Notes under the pieces: generated by a model
What the model was told of the DNA's origin: nothing
The model's input: the letters and a program-made list of their open reading frames with translations, nothing else
Databases searched by the model: none
Source: CAVVUF01 sp963751425
GTDB lineage: Bacteria > Chloroflexota > Anaerolineae > Anaerolineales > UBA4823
Reading direction: 5' to 3'
Assembly: GCA_963751425.1 (NCBI GenBank)
Contig: CAVVUF010000002.1
Location: 992,001-1,056,000, forward strand
Length of the DNA stretch: 64,000 nt
In this document: in pieces, positions 39,610 to 48,570 of the stretch
Layout: each line of letters begins with the position of its first letter
Numbering within the stretch: the stretch's first letter is position 1
Translations under genes and position numbers: made by a program

Positions 39610-40503
39610 ATGAGGGTTTCCAAGCTCGCGCAGAGGGATCAGCTCATGGGGCTGCTGTTTGTTTCTCCCTGGTTGATTGGCTTCTTCTTATGGACAGCCT
39701 TGCCCCTGGCTTCGTCCCTGTATTACAGTTTCACCCGTTATGATTTGTTACGCCCACCCGTCTGGATTGGGCTCGATAACTATATCGAGTTGTTCACCGA
39801 CGACTCGATGTTTGTAACCGTCGCTTTCAACACGCTCTATTATGTGCTCTTGAGCGCACCGTTGGGGGTCATATCCGCTTTTCTGATGGCAGCCCTGCTC
39901 AACACCAGAATTGCGATGCGACCGGTCTTCAGGGCGATTTTTTTCTTTCCAGCGATTGTGCCGACGGTGGTCGTGGCGGTGGTCTGGCAGTTCCTGCTCA
40001 ATATCCAGTTTGGGGCGATCAACTCGGTGCTGCAGGGGTTAGGGCTGCCCGTCATTCCCTTCTTAACCAGCACCGCCCTGGCGAAACCGTCGTTGATCAT
40101 GATCTATATGTGGGCACAGGGGAATGCCATCGTGATCTTTTTGGCGACTCTGCAAGATGTGCCCCGCCAACTTTATGAAGCGGCGGTGGTGGATGGCGCG
40201 AATTGGCTGCAGAAATTCTTGCATATTACGATCCCGATGTGTACGCCGGTCATCCTGTTCAACCTGATTATGGGATTTATTTACGGTTTCCAAAATTTTA
40301 CCCTGCCGTGGCTGCTGACCGGCGGCGGTCCAAGCAGCTCGACGGAACTTTATGCGCTTTACCTTTATCGCAACGCATTTTCATACCTGCGCATGGGTTA
40401 TGCATCGGCAATGGCATGGATACTATTTATCGTCATCGTAATTTTTACATTTATCCTGTTCAGGACATCAGCCCGCTGGGTATATTACGGCGGTGAGAGA
40501 TGA
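39610..40503 (+). CDS. sugar ABC transporter permease (MalF/UgpA type)
   Basis: A 297-residue permease with six membrane helices. LMGLLFVSPWLIGFFLWTAL is the first helix. EAAVVDGANWLQKFLHITIP is the EAA loop that contacts the ATPase (EAA---G---------I-P pattern, with the conserved Gly). ATG 39610 follows AGGAGTTAAT. The frame open from 39532 includes the hairpin and is not coding. It works with the permease at 40516 and the binding protein at 38077 to import a sugar or oligosaccharide. Confidence 0.92.
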   Translation: MRVSKLAQRDQLMGLLFVSPWLIGFFLWTALPLASSLYYSFTRYDLLRPPVWIGLDNYIELFTDDSMFVTVAFNTLYYVLLSAPLGVISAFLMAALLNTRIAMRPVFRAIFFFPAIVPTVVVAVVWQFLLNIQFGAINSVLQGLGLPVIPFLTSTALAKPSLIMIYMWAQGNAIVIFLATLQDVPRQLYEAAVVDGANWLQKFLHITIPMCTPVILFNLIMGFIYGFQNFTLPWLLTGGGPSSSTELYALYLYRNAFSYLRMGYASAMAWILFIVIVIFTFILFRTSARWVYYGGER

Positions 40504-40515
40504 TGGGAGGATAGT

Positions 40516-41436
40516 ATGAATATACATATGCCAGTGAAAATTTCCACCCAAGGCGCTTCGAGTGAAATGGAGCGCCTGCGTAAATTAACCCCACTCGGCT
40601 GGGTGCAAGAGATAGCGAAATATGTCGCCCTGATTATTTTAACCATCACCTACGTGCTGCCTTTTTTCTGGATGTTTACTTCGGCGCTGAAAAATGATGC
40701 CCAAGTGTATGTCGTCCCACCCATCTGGATCCCGAATCCGGCCTTCTGGGAGAATTTCAAGAATGCCTGGAACAGCCAGCCTTTCAACCGATACTTATTC
40801 AACACCGTCTTTCTCTACGCCATACCCGTCGCCGTGGGAATGGTACTTTCTTCTTCTATCGTTGCTTACGGCTTCAGCCGCTTGAGATGGAAGGGGCGCG
40901 ACACCCTTTTTTACCTTTGCCTGGCAACCATGATGGTGCCCTTCCAGGTGCAGATGGTGCCTTTGTTCATCATTTTCAAAAACTTGGGATGGATTGACAG
41001 CTTCAGGCCCTTGGTGGTCCCGGCATTCTTTGGCAGCCCGTTTTACATTTTCATGCTTCGTCAATTCTTCATGACCCTGCCGATTGAGCTTTCGGAGGCG
41101 GCGCGCATTGATGGGGCGAACGAATTTGGTATCTTATTCCGGATTGTCTTGCCGCTTTCCAAACCGGCCTTAACCGTGGTGGCGTTGTTCGCCTTCATCG
41201 ATGCCTGGAATGATTACCTGGGTCCGATGATTTACGTCCATAATAATTTAAAGCTGGTATTGGCGCTGGGTGTTGAAAACATGCGCCGGTCGATGATGTT
41301 CAACAGCACGATCAGTAATGCTTATCCTTACTTGATGGCGATCAGTACGATCGTTGTGCTGCCAATCTTGATCATGTTCTTTTTCGGGCAGAAGACCTTC
41401 ATTGAGGGCATTTCAATGACGGGTATCAAGGAATAG
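40516..41436 (+). CDS. sugar ABC transporter permease (MalG/UgpE type)
   Basis: A 306-residue permease with six membrane helices, the first at ALIILTITYVLPFFWMFTSAL. The EAA loop is ELSEAARIDGANEFGILFRI followed by VLPLSKPAL. The C-terminus FFFGQKTFIEGISMTGIKE is the usual end of this subgroup. GGAGGATAGT precedes ATG 40516, which is 13 bases after the first permease stop. It is the second membrane subunit of the importer. Confidence 0.92.
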   Translation: MNIHMPVKISTQGASSEMERLRKLTPLGWVQEIAKYVALIILTITYVLPFFWMFTSALKNDAQVYVVPPIWIPNPAFWENFKNAWNSQPFNRYLFNTVFLYAIPVAVGMVLSSSIVAYGFSRLRWKGRDTLFYLCLATMMVPFQVQMVPLFIIFKNLGWIDSFRPLVVPAFFGSPFYIFMLRQFFMTLPIELSEAARIDGANEFGILFRIVLPLSKPALTVVALFAFIDAWNDYLGPMIYVHNNLKLVLALGVENMRRSMMFNSTISNAYPYLMAISTIVVLPILIMFFFGQKTFIEGISMTGIKE

Positions 41437-41481
41437 CCAGCGGTTTTTTTTTGAAGGCAAAGCCTTCACCGGAAAATCTTG

Positions 41482-42096
41482 ATGAGCCATAAGAAAAACA
41501 TTGTTTACCCTTACATCCCAAACTCCATTCCAGCAACGAAGGAGGCGATGCTGCGGGCGGTCCACGCTCAAAGTGTCGAAGACTTCTACGCGGATATCCC
41601 GGAGAGCATCCGCTTCAAGGGCAAGCTCAACCTGCCCGAGCCGTTTTTGGCAGAGGCGGACCTGGTGCGGCATGTCGAGGGGCTGCTGGGGAAGAACACC
41701 AGCGCCCGCGAGCTCTTGAGCTTCCTGGGAGCGGGCTGCTGGCAGCACTATGTCCCGGCGGTGTGCGACGAGATCAACTCAAGAGGCGAGTTTTTGACCG
41801 CTTACGCAGGTGAGCCCTACGAAGATAAGGGACGCTTCCAGGCCCTGTTTGAGTATGAATCGATGATGGGCGAGCTGCTCAATATGGAGGTGGTCAACGT
41901 CCCCAATTATGATGGGTTCCAGGCGGCAGGCACCGCCCTCTTGATGGCAGGGCGCCTTACCGGCCGCTCCGAGGTATTGATCTGCGGCACGATCAGCAAG
42001 GATAAGCTCTCGAAGGTGCAGGACTATGTCAAACCTCACCTCGAGCCCATATTGATCAAGTATGCTCGCGGAATCGGGGCTGATGGACTTGGCTGA
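41482..42096 (+). CDS. gcvPA: glycine dehydrogenase (decarboxylating) subunit 1, N-terminal part
   Basis: The start of the alpha subunit of glycine decarboxylase (P-protein of the glycine cleavage system, split form). YPYIPNSIPATKEAML and LLSFLGAGCWQHYVPAV are family landmarks, then EYESMMGELLNMEVVNVPNYDG. After PILIKY the frame fails. The gene goes on in the frame of 42062-42460 from about 42066 (ESGLMDLADLK). The enzyme decarboxylates glycine with PLP and passes the aminomethyl group to lipoyl GcvH. gcvT and gcvH are not in this window. No clear binding site precedes ATG 41482. A TGAAGGC-AAA-GCCTTCA hairpin lies just upstream. Confidence 0.82.
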   Translation: MSHKKNIVYPYIPNSIPATKEAMLRAVHAQSVEDFYADIPESIRFKGKLNLPEPFLAEADLVRHVEGLLGKNTSARELLSFLGAGCWQHYVPAVCDEINSRGEFLTAYAGEPYEDKGRFQALFEYESMMGELLNMEVVNVPNYDGFQAAGTALLMAGRLTGRSEVLICGTISKDKLSKVQDYVKPHLEPILIKYARGIGADGLG

Positions 42097-42460
42097 CCTT
42101 AAGCAGAAAATATCCCAGAAAACTGCCGCGGTATTCTTCGAAAACCCTGCCTACCTGGGATTTGTAGAAACGCAGGCAGAAGAAATTGCTCAAATTGCAC
42201 ACGAACAGGGGGCGCTGTGCGTGGTATATGCCGACCCGAGCTCACTGGGCGTGATCAACCCGCCAGTAGAATATGGCGGTGACATTGTTTGCGGAGATAT
42301 TCAGCCCTTGGGGATGCACATGTGGTATGGAGGCGGGCATGGCGGGTATATTGCCACCCAGGATGACCCGCAGCTCGTCATGGAATATCCCGTCGCGGCT
42401 GTTCGGAGTATCTTCCACGGTGGTGGAGGGAGAATACGGGTTCGGAGATGTGGCTTATGA
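42062..42460 (+). CDS. gcvPA: glycine dehydrogenase subunit 1, middle part
   Basis: The middle of gcvPA. AAVFFENPAYLGFVETQ, GALCVVYADPSSLGVINPP and CGDIQPLGMHMWYGGGHGGY are the typical central segments of the large aminotransferase-fold domain of the alpha subunit. It begins at the frameshift near 42060-42075 and ends at the second near 42388-42394. Dropping one C of the CCC there joins VMEYP to SRLFGV in the next frame. The residues after EYP in this frame are spurious. Confidence 0.75.
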   Translation: MLAESGLMDLADLKQKISQKTAAVFFENPAYLGFVETQAEEIAQIAHEQGALCVVYADPSSLGVINPPVEYGGDIVCGDIQPLGMHMWYGGGHGGYIATQDDPQLVMEYPVAAVRSIFHGGGGRIRVRRCGL

Positions 42461-42878
42461 GCGCACCTCCTTTGCCCTGCGCGAGGCAGGCAAGGAGTGG
42501 GTGGGCACGGCTTCGGCGCTGTGGGGGATCACGGCGGGGGTGTACCTGGCGCTGATGGGACCGCAGGGCATGGTGGCGATGGGCGAGGGCATCCTGCAGC
42601 GGGCAGAGTATGTGCAGAGAAAGTTGAAACAGATGCCTGGGGTAACAATCCGATTTGAGGGGATCAGCTTTAAAGAATTTGTGGTCGATTTTAACGAAAC
42701 CAGGCAAACTGTAGCAGCAATCCATCAGAAATTATTGGAACAAGGGATCTTCGGCGGCAAGGATCTGAGCGCAGAATTCCCTGAGCTCGGTCAGTGCGCG
42801 TTGTATGCGGTGACAGAAATCCACAAGCAGGTGGATATCGACCGGCTGGCGGCGACCCTGCAGGAGGTGCTGCGATGA
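42390..42878 (+). CDS. gcvPA: glycine dehydrogenase subunit 1, C-terminal part
   Basis: The last third of gcvPA. SRLFGVSSTVVEGEYGFGDV is followed by AYERTSFALREAGKEWVGTA and WGITAGVYLALMGPQGM. The small C-terminal domain ends with FPELGQCALYAVTEIHKQVD. The stop TGA 42876-42878 overlaps the ATG of gcvPB (ATGA), and AGGAGG sits seven bases before that ATG, so the two subunits are translationally coupled. The coordinate 42390 marks the frame change, not a start codon. Confidence 0.78.
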   Translation, partial: PSRLFGVSSTVVEGEYGFGDVAYERTSFALREAGKEWVGTASALWGITAGVYLALMGPQGMVAMGEGILQRAEYVQRKLKQMPGVTIRFEGISFKEFVVDFNETRQTVAAIHQKLLEQGIFGGKDLSAEFPELGQCALYAVTEIHKQVDIDRLAATLQEVLR

Positions 42879-44431
42879 AGCCGCGTATCCCCGAAACCCA
42901 TGCCGAGACGCTTCCACCAGGCTAGCTGGGATGAGCCGGTAATCTTTGAGCTAAGCCAACCAGGGCGCGCGGCGTGCTCGTTCCGCAGGTCGAGGCGGGT
43001 ATTATCGATGAAGTGGGGGATGTGGCAGCCCGGCTGCCGGAGGGTCTGCGCCGGAAAACAGCCCCGGCACTTCCAGAAATGGCGCAGATGCACGTGCTGC
43101 GGCATTATGCGCGGCTCTCGCAGGAGAACCTGGGCGTGGACCTGAATATCGATATCGGTCAGGGCACCTGCACAATGAAATACAGCCCCAAGGTCAACGA
43201 CCAGCTGGCGCGCTCGCCCAAGCTGGCAGACCTGCATCCCTTGCAGGATGAGTCAACCGTGCAGGGCATTCTCGAAGTGATGTGGAAGCTGGAGCAGTTC
43301 CTGAAAGAAATCTCAGGGATGGACCGCTTCAGCCTGCAGCCGGGGGCGGGCTCAGCGGCGATCTATACCAACGTAGCCATGGTGCGGGCATATCACGAAG
43401 CACGTGGGGAAAGCGCCCAGCGCGACCAGGTGATCACGACGATCTTCTCGCACCCATCTAATGCAGCCTGCGCCAAGGTGGCAGGGTACGAGATCGTCAC
43501 CATCTACCCGGATGCGGACGGCTATCCTGACCTGGGAGCACTTCAGGCGGCGGTATCCGAACGGACCGCAGCGCTGTTTATTACCAACCCTGAAGATACG
43601 GGCATCTTCAACCCCCGGATCGAGCAGTTTGTCCAGACGGTGCACGATGCGGGCGGGCTGTGCGTTTATGACCAGGCCAACGCCAACGGTATCCTGGGCA
43701 TCACCCGTGCCCGCGAAGCCGGCTTTGATCTGTGCCACTTCAACCTGCACAAGACTTTCTCCACCCCACACGGCTGCGGAGGCCCGGCGGCAGGCGCCAG
43801 CGGGGTGTCCGCTGAGCTCGCCCGGTTCTTGCCGAAGCCGACCGTCGAATTCGACGGACAGCGATATTTCCTGGATTTTGACCGCCCGCAGAGCATCGGG
43901 AAAATCCGCCCGTGGTATGGTGTGGCGCAGAATATCCTCAAGGCGTATGCCTGGATCATGGCGCTGGGGGCAGATGGCTTGCGCGAAGTAGCCGAGACAG
44001 CCGTGCTCAACAATAATTACCTGCTCAAAAAGGTGCTGGAAATCCGCGGGGCCAGCGCTCCTTATGCGAAAGGCAAGCGGCGCATCGAACAGGTGCGCTA
44101 CAGTTGGGAGCAGCTCAGCCAGGAGACTGGGGTGCACTCGGAGGAGATCGGTTTCCGCGCTGCAGATTACGGCACCCATTATTGGACCAGCCACCATCCT
44201 TATGTTGTCCCAGAGCCGATGACGCTAGAGCCAACCGAATCTTATTCCAAAGATGATCTGGATGAATATGCGGCGATCTTGAAAAAAATTGCAGACGAGG
44301 CTTATGACTTGCCGGAGACGGTTCACACTGCACCGCACAACAGCACCGGGCATAAAATACACCACGAGCCGTTCGATAAACCCGACGAATGGGCGGTGAC
44401 CTGGAGGGCATACCAGCGGAAGGCAAAGTGA
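42875..44431 (+). CDS. gcvPB: glycine dehydrogenase (decarboxylating) subunit 2 (two small frameshifts near start)
   Basis: The PLP-binding beta subunit of glycine decarboxylase. The main frame runs from about 42974 and holds HYARLSQENLGVDLNIDIGQ, SLQPGAGSAAIYTN and HFNLHKTFSTPHGCGGP, where the Lys binds PLP. The start is ATG 42875 (AGGAGG upstream). Reading then changes frame near 42908 (to RFHQASWDEPVIFELSQPGR) and near 42965-42972, where a missing base would restore the frame to GVLVPQVEAG. The gene ends at TGA 44431, overlapping the GTG of the next gene. About 518 residues in all, a normal length. Confidence 0.85.
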
Positions 44432-45541
44432 TCTTGGGTTTAATCATCAACCCAATTGCCGGGATCGGTGGGCGGGTGGGGTTAAAAGGCAGCGACACCG
44501 AAGCGATCCAGCGCGAGGCCTTCAAGCGTGGGGCAGAACCGCAGGCTCAGCAGCGCGCCGCGCAGGCGCTTGAGGTTCTTCTGCCCCTTAAAGAGAGGCT
44601 GGAGCTGGTCACTGCGCCGGGTGTGATGGGGGAAGACCTGGCGAGGCAGTTAGGGTTCTCGCCGCGTGTAGCAGGCAAGCTGGAGGGGCAGGCGACCAGC
44701 GCCCGCGATACAGCGAACGCGGCGATCGAAATGGCCAGGCTCTCTGCAGCGCTGCTCTTATTTGCCGGAGGAGATGGCACAGCGCGCGACATTTATTCGG
44801 CTGTGGGCACAAACCTCCCAATCCTGGGCATCCCAGCCGGAGTCAAGATCCATTCGGCGGTCTTCGCCACCCACCCCAGGAATGCTGGAGAAATTGCTGC
44901 GGCAACTCTGCGCGAGGAGCGCATTTATTTGCGCGAGGGGGAGGTGGTTGACCTGGATGAAGAAGCATACCGGGACGGGGAAGGTAGCCACCCGGCTGTA
45001 CGGATATCTTTCTGTCCCCTATCGCCCGCACATGCTCCAAAACCGGAAAGCTCCCTCGCTGGCTGCAGATTCAGCCCGCCTGGAGGCCATTGCAGCCGCG
45101 GTAAACGAGGCAATGGAGCCGGGCTGGTTCTATGTGCTGGGGCCTGGCACGACCACGCGCGTTATCGCCGACCGGCTGGGATGCCCCAAGACGCTGGTGG
45201 GCGTGGATGTGTACACCCGAGAAGGCGTTATTGAGCTGGATGTGAGTGAGGGGCGCTTGCTTGAGCTGCTGAAGGACAAACCAGCGAAGATCATCGTGAC
45301 CCCCATTGGGGGGCAGGGATTCATCTTCGGGCGCGGCAACCAGCAGATCAGCCCGGAAGTGCTGCGCAGGGTTGGAAGAGAAAATATCCTGGTGGTCAGC
45401 CTGGCAGAAAAATTGAACGCTTTGCAGGGCGAGCCGCTCCTGGTGGATACCGGTGATCCGGATGTAGATGCAATGCTGGCAGGTTATTGGAATATTATCG
45501 TCGGGTACCGAGAGCGGGTTGTGTACCGGGCCGCATCTTGA
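44428..45541 (+). CDS. AcoX/ATP-NAD kinase-family protein (one frameshift)
   Basis: A protein of about 370 residues related to NAD kinase and AcoX. LIINPIAGIGGRVGLKGSD opens the Rossmann-like domain, LLLFAGGDGTARDIYSAVG has the GGDGT motif for ATP, and ILGIPAGVKIHSAVFATHP is the substrate loop. Near the GGGG run 44977-44980 one extra G shifts the frame. Without it AYRDG is followed by KVATRLYGYLSVPY and the rest, ending with GDPDVDAMLAGYWNIIVGY. The real substrate of AcoX-type members is not known. GTG 44428 overlaps the gcvPB stop, so it is coupled to glycine decarboxylase. Confidence 0.78.
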
Positions 45542-45558
45542 AAAATGAAGGAGAAATG

Positions 45559-46320
45559 ATGAACGCACTTAAGAATAAAGTCGCCATCATCACTGGCGGA
45601 GCTTCTGGCATCGGGCGTGCTACGGCAGTGTTATTTGCGCAGGAAGGCGCGGCTGTCGCCATCCTGGATATCAACGCTGAGCAAGGCCAAGCTGCCGTGG
45701 CGGAGATCGAAGCCGCAGGCGGCAAGGCGATTTTCGCTGCCTGCAATGTCGCCCGGGCAGAGGACTGCCAGAAGGCGGTTGAGCAGACCGTGGCTGCCTT
45801 CGGCGGCGTGCATATCCTGTTCAACAATGCCGGGATCATCCGGCGCGCCAATGTACTCTCCACGACCGAGGAGGAATGGGACCGGGTGATGGCGGTGAAT
45901 GTCAAATCCATTTTTCTGATGAGCAAATACGTCATTCCTTACATGGAAAAGGCGGGCGGTGGTTCGATCATCAATACCAGCTCCGGGTGGGGGCTGAAAG
46001 GCGGCGGCAACGCAGTCTCATACTGCGCCTCGAAAGGGGCGGTCACTAATATGACCCGGGCGATGGCCATCGACCACGGAAAACAGAATATCCGCGTTAA
46101 CGCCATTTGCCCGGGCGACACGGACACACCCATGCTGCGCAATGAAGCCAAGCAGCTTGGTGAAGTGGAAGAAAAGTTCCTGGCTGAATCAGCCCAGCGC
46201 CCTCTGGGGCGCTATGCGCAGCCGGTCGAGATTGCCCAGGCGGTGCTCTACCTGGCCAGCGAGGCCTCCAGCTATGTGACCGGGGCGGCGCTGGTGGTGG
46301 ATGGGGGCGGGTTGGCGTAG
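45559..46320 (+). CDS. short-chain dehydrogenase/reductase (classical SDR)
   Basis: A 253-residue SDR. TGGASGIGRATAV is the NAD(P)-binding glycine motif. LDINAEQ puts an Asp after the second strand, which favours NAD over NADP. NNAG is at about residue 90, a Ser before YCASKG gives the catalytic Ser-Tyr-Lys, and GAALVVDGGGLA closes the protein. The substrate is unknown (alcohol, sugar or 3-ketoacyl). GGAG lies five bases before ATG 45559. An adjacent ATG at 45556 is the alternative. It starts 17 bases after the AcoX-like gene and converges on tnaA. Confidence 0.9.
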   Translation: MNALKNKVAIITGGASGIGRATAVLFAQEGAAVAILDINAEQGQAAVAEIEAAGGKAIFAACNVARAEDCQKAVEQTVAAFGGVHILFNNAGIIRRANVLSTTEEEWDRVMAVNVKSIFLMSKYVIPYMEKAGGGSIINTSSGWGLKGGGNAVSYCASKGAVTNMTRAMAIDHGKQNIRVNAICPGDTDTPMLRNEAKQLGEVEEKFLAESAQRPLGRYAQPVEIAQAVLYLASEASSYVTGAALVVDGGGLA

Positions 46321-46328
46321 AGGTGGGG

Positions 46329-47708
46329 TTAGTTTACCGGCTCGAACTTCGCCGTAAAATGCCTCAATAATTTCGGGGCGTAGGTAAATCTATACCCGCG
46401 GATATCCTTGCGCCGGGCGGCGATCTTGACCAGGGTCTCAGCGACATAATCTAGGTGCGATTGGGTGTAGACGCGGCGCGGGATGGCAAGGCGCACCAGC
46501 TCGAGCTGTGGATAGACCATGACGCCAGTCTCGGGGGAGGGGGCCGCGAACATGACAGAGCCGATCTCGACGGCACGGATGGCGCCCTCACGATAAAGCT
46601 CGACGGATAAAGCCTGCCCGGGGAAGGCAGATTGGGGGATGTGGGGGAGCAAACGCCCGGCATCCAGGTAGACGGCGTGGCCGCCAGGGGGCTCGATGAT
46701 GGGAATTCCCGCTTCGAGCAGTCTTTCTGCAAGGTAAGCAGTCTGACCGAGGCGGTAGGAAAGGTAGTCTTCGTCCAGGCCTTCCCATAAACCGGTGGCG
46801 ATGGCATCCAGGTCGCGGCCGGCGAGACCGCCGTAGGTGGGGAAGCCCTCGCGCAGGATGAGCTCGTTGCAGGCGCGCTGGAAGAGGGATTCGTCGTTCA
46901 TAGCCAGGAAGCCGCCGATGTTGACGATGGCGTCTTTCTTGGCACTCATGGTGGCGCCGTCGGCAAGGGCGAAGATCTCGCGGGCAATTTCAAGGGTAGT
47001 TTTCTCGGAGCAGCCAGGCTCGCGCAGCTTGATAAAGTAGGCATTCTCAGCGAAGCGGCAGGCGTCGATGAAGAAGGGGATGCCGAATTGTTTGTAGGTG
47101 CTGGCGACTGCACGCAGGTTTTCCAGCGAGACGGGTTGGCCGCCTCCGGCGTTGTTGGTGATGGTGATCATGCCGAAGGGGATGTTTGCCGGGCCGACAT
47201 CCTGGATGAAAGTACGCAGCTTCTGGATATCCATGTTTCCCTTGAAGGGATGGCAGTCCGTGGGGTCGGAAGCTTCGTCGATGACCAGGTTAGCCGGGCG
47301 ACCGCCTCGGGCGCGGATGTTAGCATAGGTGGTGTCGAAGTGCATGTTGGAGGGGATATACTGCCCCTCTTTGACCAGCAGGGCGGTAAGGATGTTCTCG
47401 GCGGCGCGGCCCTGGTGGGTGGGGACAAAGTAATTGAAGCCGAAGATGGCTTTGACAGCTTCTTCCAGGCGGAAGTAGGAACGCGCCCCGGCATAGGATT
47501 CGTCGCCCTGCATGATGGCGGCCCACTGGTGCTGGCTCATAGCGCCGGTGCCTGAGTCGGTCAGCAAGTCGATAAACACATCTTCAGCACGCAAACCGAA
47601 GACGTTGAAGCCGGCTTGTTGGAGGGCGGCTTCACGCGCAGCACGGTCGATGAGGCGGATGGGCTCGACCATTTTGATGCGGAAGGGTTCGGGGGGATAG
47701 GTGGGCAT
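46329..47708 (-). CDS. tnaA: tryptophanase (tryptophan indole-lyase) of the beta-eliminating lyase family
   Basis: A 459-residue PLP enzyme with the family signature IDLLTDSGTGAMS, VPTHQGRAAEN and the PLP lysine in GATMSAKKDAIVN. Much of the backbone resembles tyrosine phenol-lyase (PEPFRIK, PTYGGLAGRDLDAIA), but three selective positions match tryptophanase: Asp in FDTT (Thr in the phenol-lyase), Ile in AVEIGS (Arg there), and His in LLRHFTAKF (Phe there). So indole, pyruvate and ammonia from tryptophan is the predicted reaction. AGGAGATCCCC precedes ATG 47708. No TnaC-like leader peptide with Trp is seen upstream. Confidence 0.85.
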   Translation of the reverse strand: MPTYPPEPFRIKMVEPIRLIDRAAREAALQQAGFNVFGLRAEDVFIDLLTDSGTGAMSQHQWAAIMQGDESYAGARSYFRLEEAVKAIFGFNYFVPTHQGRAAENILTALLVKEGQYIPSNMHFDTTYANIRARGGRPANLVIDEASDPTDCHPFKGNMDIQKLRTFIQDVGPANIPFGMITITNNAGGGQPVSLENLRAVASTYKQFGIPFFIDACRFAENAYFIKLREPGCSEKTTLEIAREIFALADGATMSAKKDAIVNIGGFLAMNDESLFQRACNELILREGFPTYGGLAGRDLDAIATGLWEGLDEDYLSYRLGQTAYLAERLLEAGIPIIEPPGGHAVYLDAGRLLPHIPQSAFPGQALSVELYREGAIRAVEIGSVMFAAPSPETGVMVYPQLELVRLAIPRRVYTQSHLDYVAETLVKIAARRKDIRGYRFTYAPKLLRHFTAKFEPVN

Positions 47709-47853
47709 GGGGATCTCCTGTTGATTCCACTAATCTGCACTAATTGTCACGAATTTTGATCAGTTTAGCATATCGTAAAGCTGCTTACCAGTCATGGTTA
47801 TCAGGTAAAGAGGGTGATGCATGTCAGCAGTTCTCATTTTGATTTTCTCTAAC

Positions 47854-47868
47854 AAGTGCAATGCACTT
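47854..47868 (+). promoter_or_regulatory. 15-base perfect palindrome, operator candidate 1
   Basis: AAGTGCA-A-TGCACTT, a perfect palindrome around position 47861. The same core recurs 47 bases downstream. It lies between the divergent tnaA and MBL-hydrolase genes. Confidence 0.5.
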
Positions 47869-47900
47869 CATGGCAAGATAATACTAATTTTGTGGAATAA

Positions 47901-47924
47901 AAGTGCATTGCACCTGAGTATAAT
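47901..47924 (+). promoter_or_regulatory. operator candidate 2 with -10 box of the MBL-hydrolase gene
   Basis: AAGTGCA-T-TGCACCT (47901-47915) repeats the upstream palindrome with one mismatch. A perfect TATAAT follows at 47919-47924, eight bases before the ATG at 47932. With the usual distance the transcript would start at or next to the ATG, i.e. leaderless. The operator fills the spacer, where a repressor would block polymerase. Confidence 0.5.
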
Positions 47925-47931
47925 AAGCAAT

Positions 47932-48564
47932 ATGTTGGAGATTGTGACACTGGTATTGGGGCCTGTGCAGACGAATGCTTACCTGGCGGCGGATGGGGAG
48001 TCGCAAGAGGCGGTCGTGATTGACCCTGCCTGGGATGGGGAGCTGATCGTGAAGGAAGCTGAAAAACGAGGCTGGAAGGTTGGGCAGGTGTGGGTAACGC
48101 ACGCGCATTTTGATCATCTCGGCGGGGCAGCAGCAGTGCTGCGAAGATGCGACCCGACCCCTGAGGTGGCACTGCACCTAGAGGATGTGCCTCTCTGGCA
48201 AATGAAAGGCGGGGCAATGCTTTTTGGCATGCACATCGAAACGCCTCCCCAGCCCAAGGTTGTGTTAGTGCATGGACAGGCGCTGCGAGTTGGAAAGTAT
48301 GCGTTCGAGGTGCGCCACACCCCGGGACATACTCCCGGGCATGTGGTGTTCTACTGTTCGGGTGAGGGGGTGGCTTTTTGCGGGGATGTAATCTTCCGCG
48401 GCGGGATCGGAAGGACGGACCTGCCGGGTGGGGATTACGAGACGCTGATGACCAGCATACGCGAGCAGATCTTCAGCCTGCCTGAGGAAACACGCTTGCT
48501 ATCAGGACACGGACCGGAGACGACCGCGGGGATTGAGAAAGTCTATAACCCGTTTTTTGAATAA
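47932..48564 (+). CDS. metallo-beta-lactamase-fold hydrolase (glyoxalase II-like)
   Basis: A 210-residue MBL-fold hydrolase. THAHFDHLGG is the HxHxDH zinc motif at about residues 57-66. HTPGHTPGHVVFY, FCGDVIFRGGIGRTDLPGGD and LLSGHGPETT give the remaining His/Asp ligands. This pattern is that of GloB-like thioester hydrolases. The true substrate may be another thioester or a persulfide. ATG 47932 begins the homology (MLEIVTLVLGPVQTNAYL), and the 37 residues encoded upstream cover the palindromes and promoter. No Shine-Dalgarno is visible, which fits a leaderless message. Confidence 0.88.
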   Translation: MLEIVTLVLGPVQTNAYLAADGESQEAVVIDPAWDGELIVKEAEKRGWKVGQVWVTHAHFDHLGGAAAVLRRCDPTPEVALHLEDVPLWQMKGGAMLFGMHIETPPQPKVVLVHGQALRVGKYAFEVRHTPGHTPGHVVFYCSGEGVAFCGDVIFRGGIGRTDLPGGDYETLMTSIREQIFSLPEETRLLSGHGPETTAGIEKVYNPFFE

Positions 48565-48570
48565 CCTAAC

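Noticed and set aside
41437..41481. Glycine riboswitch or terminator before gcvPA
   Set aside because: The gap is only 45 bases. It holds a TGAAGGC-AAA-GCCTTCA hairpin, but the T run precedes rather than follows it, and the space is too short for a glycine aptamer.
47709..47820. TnaC-like leader peptide ahead of tnaA
   Set aside because: The only short frame (about 11 codons) has no Trp and no Pro stalling pattern.
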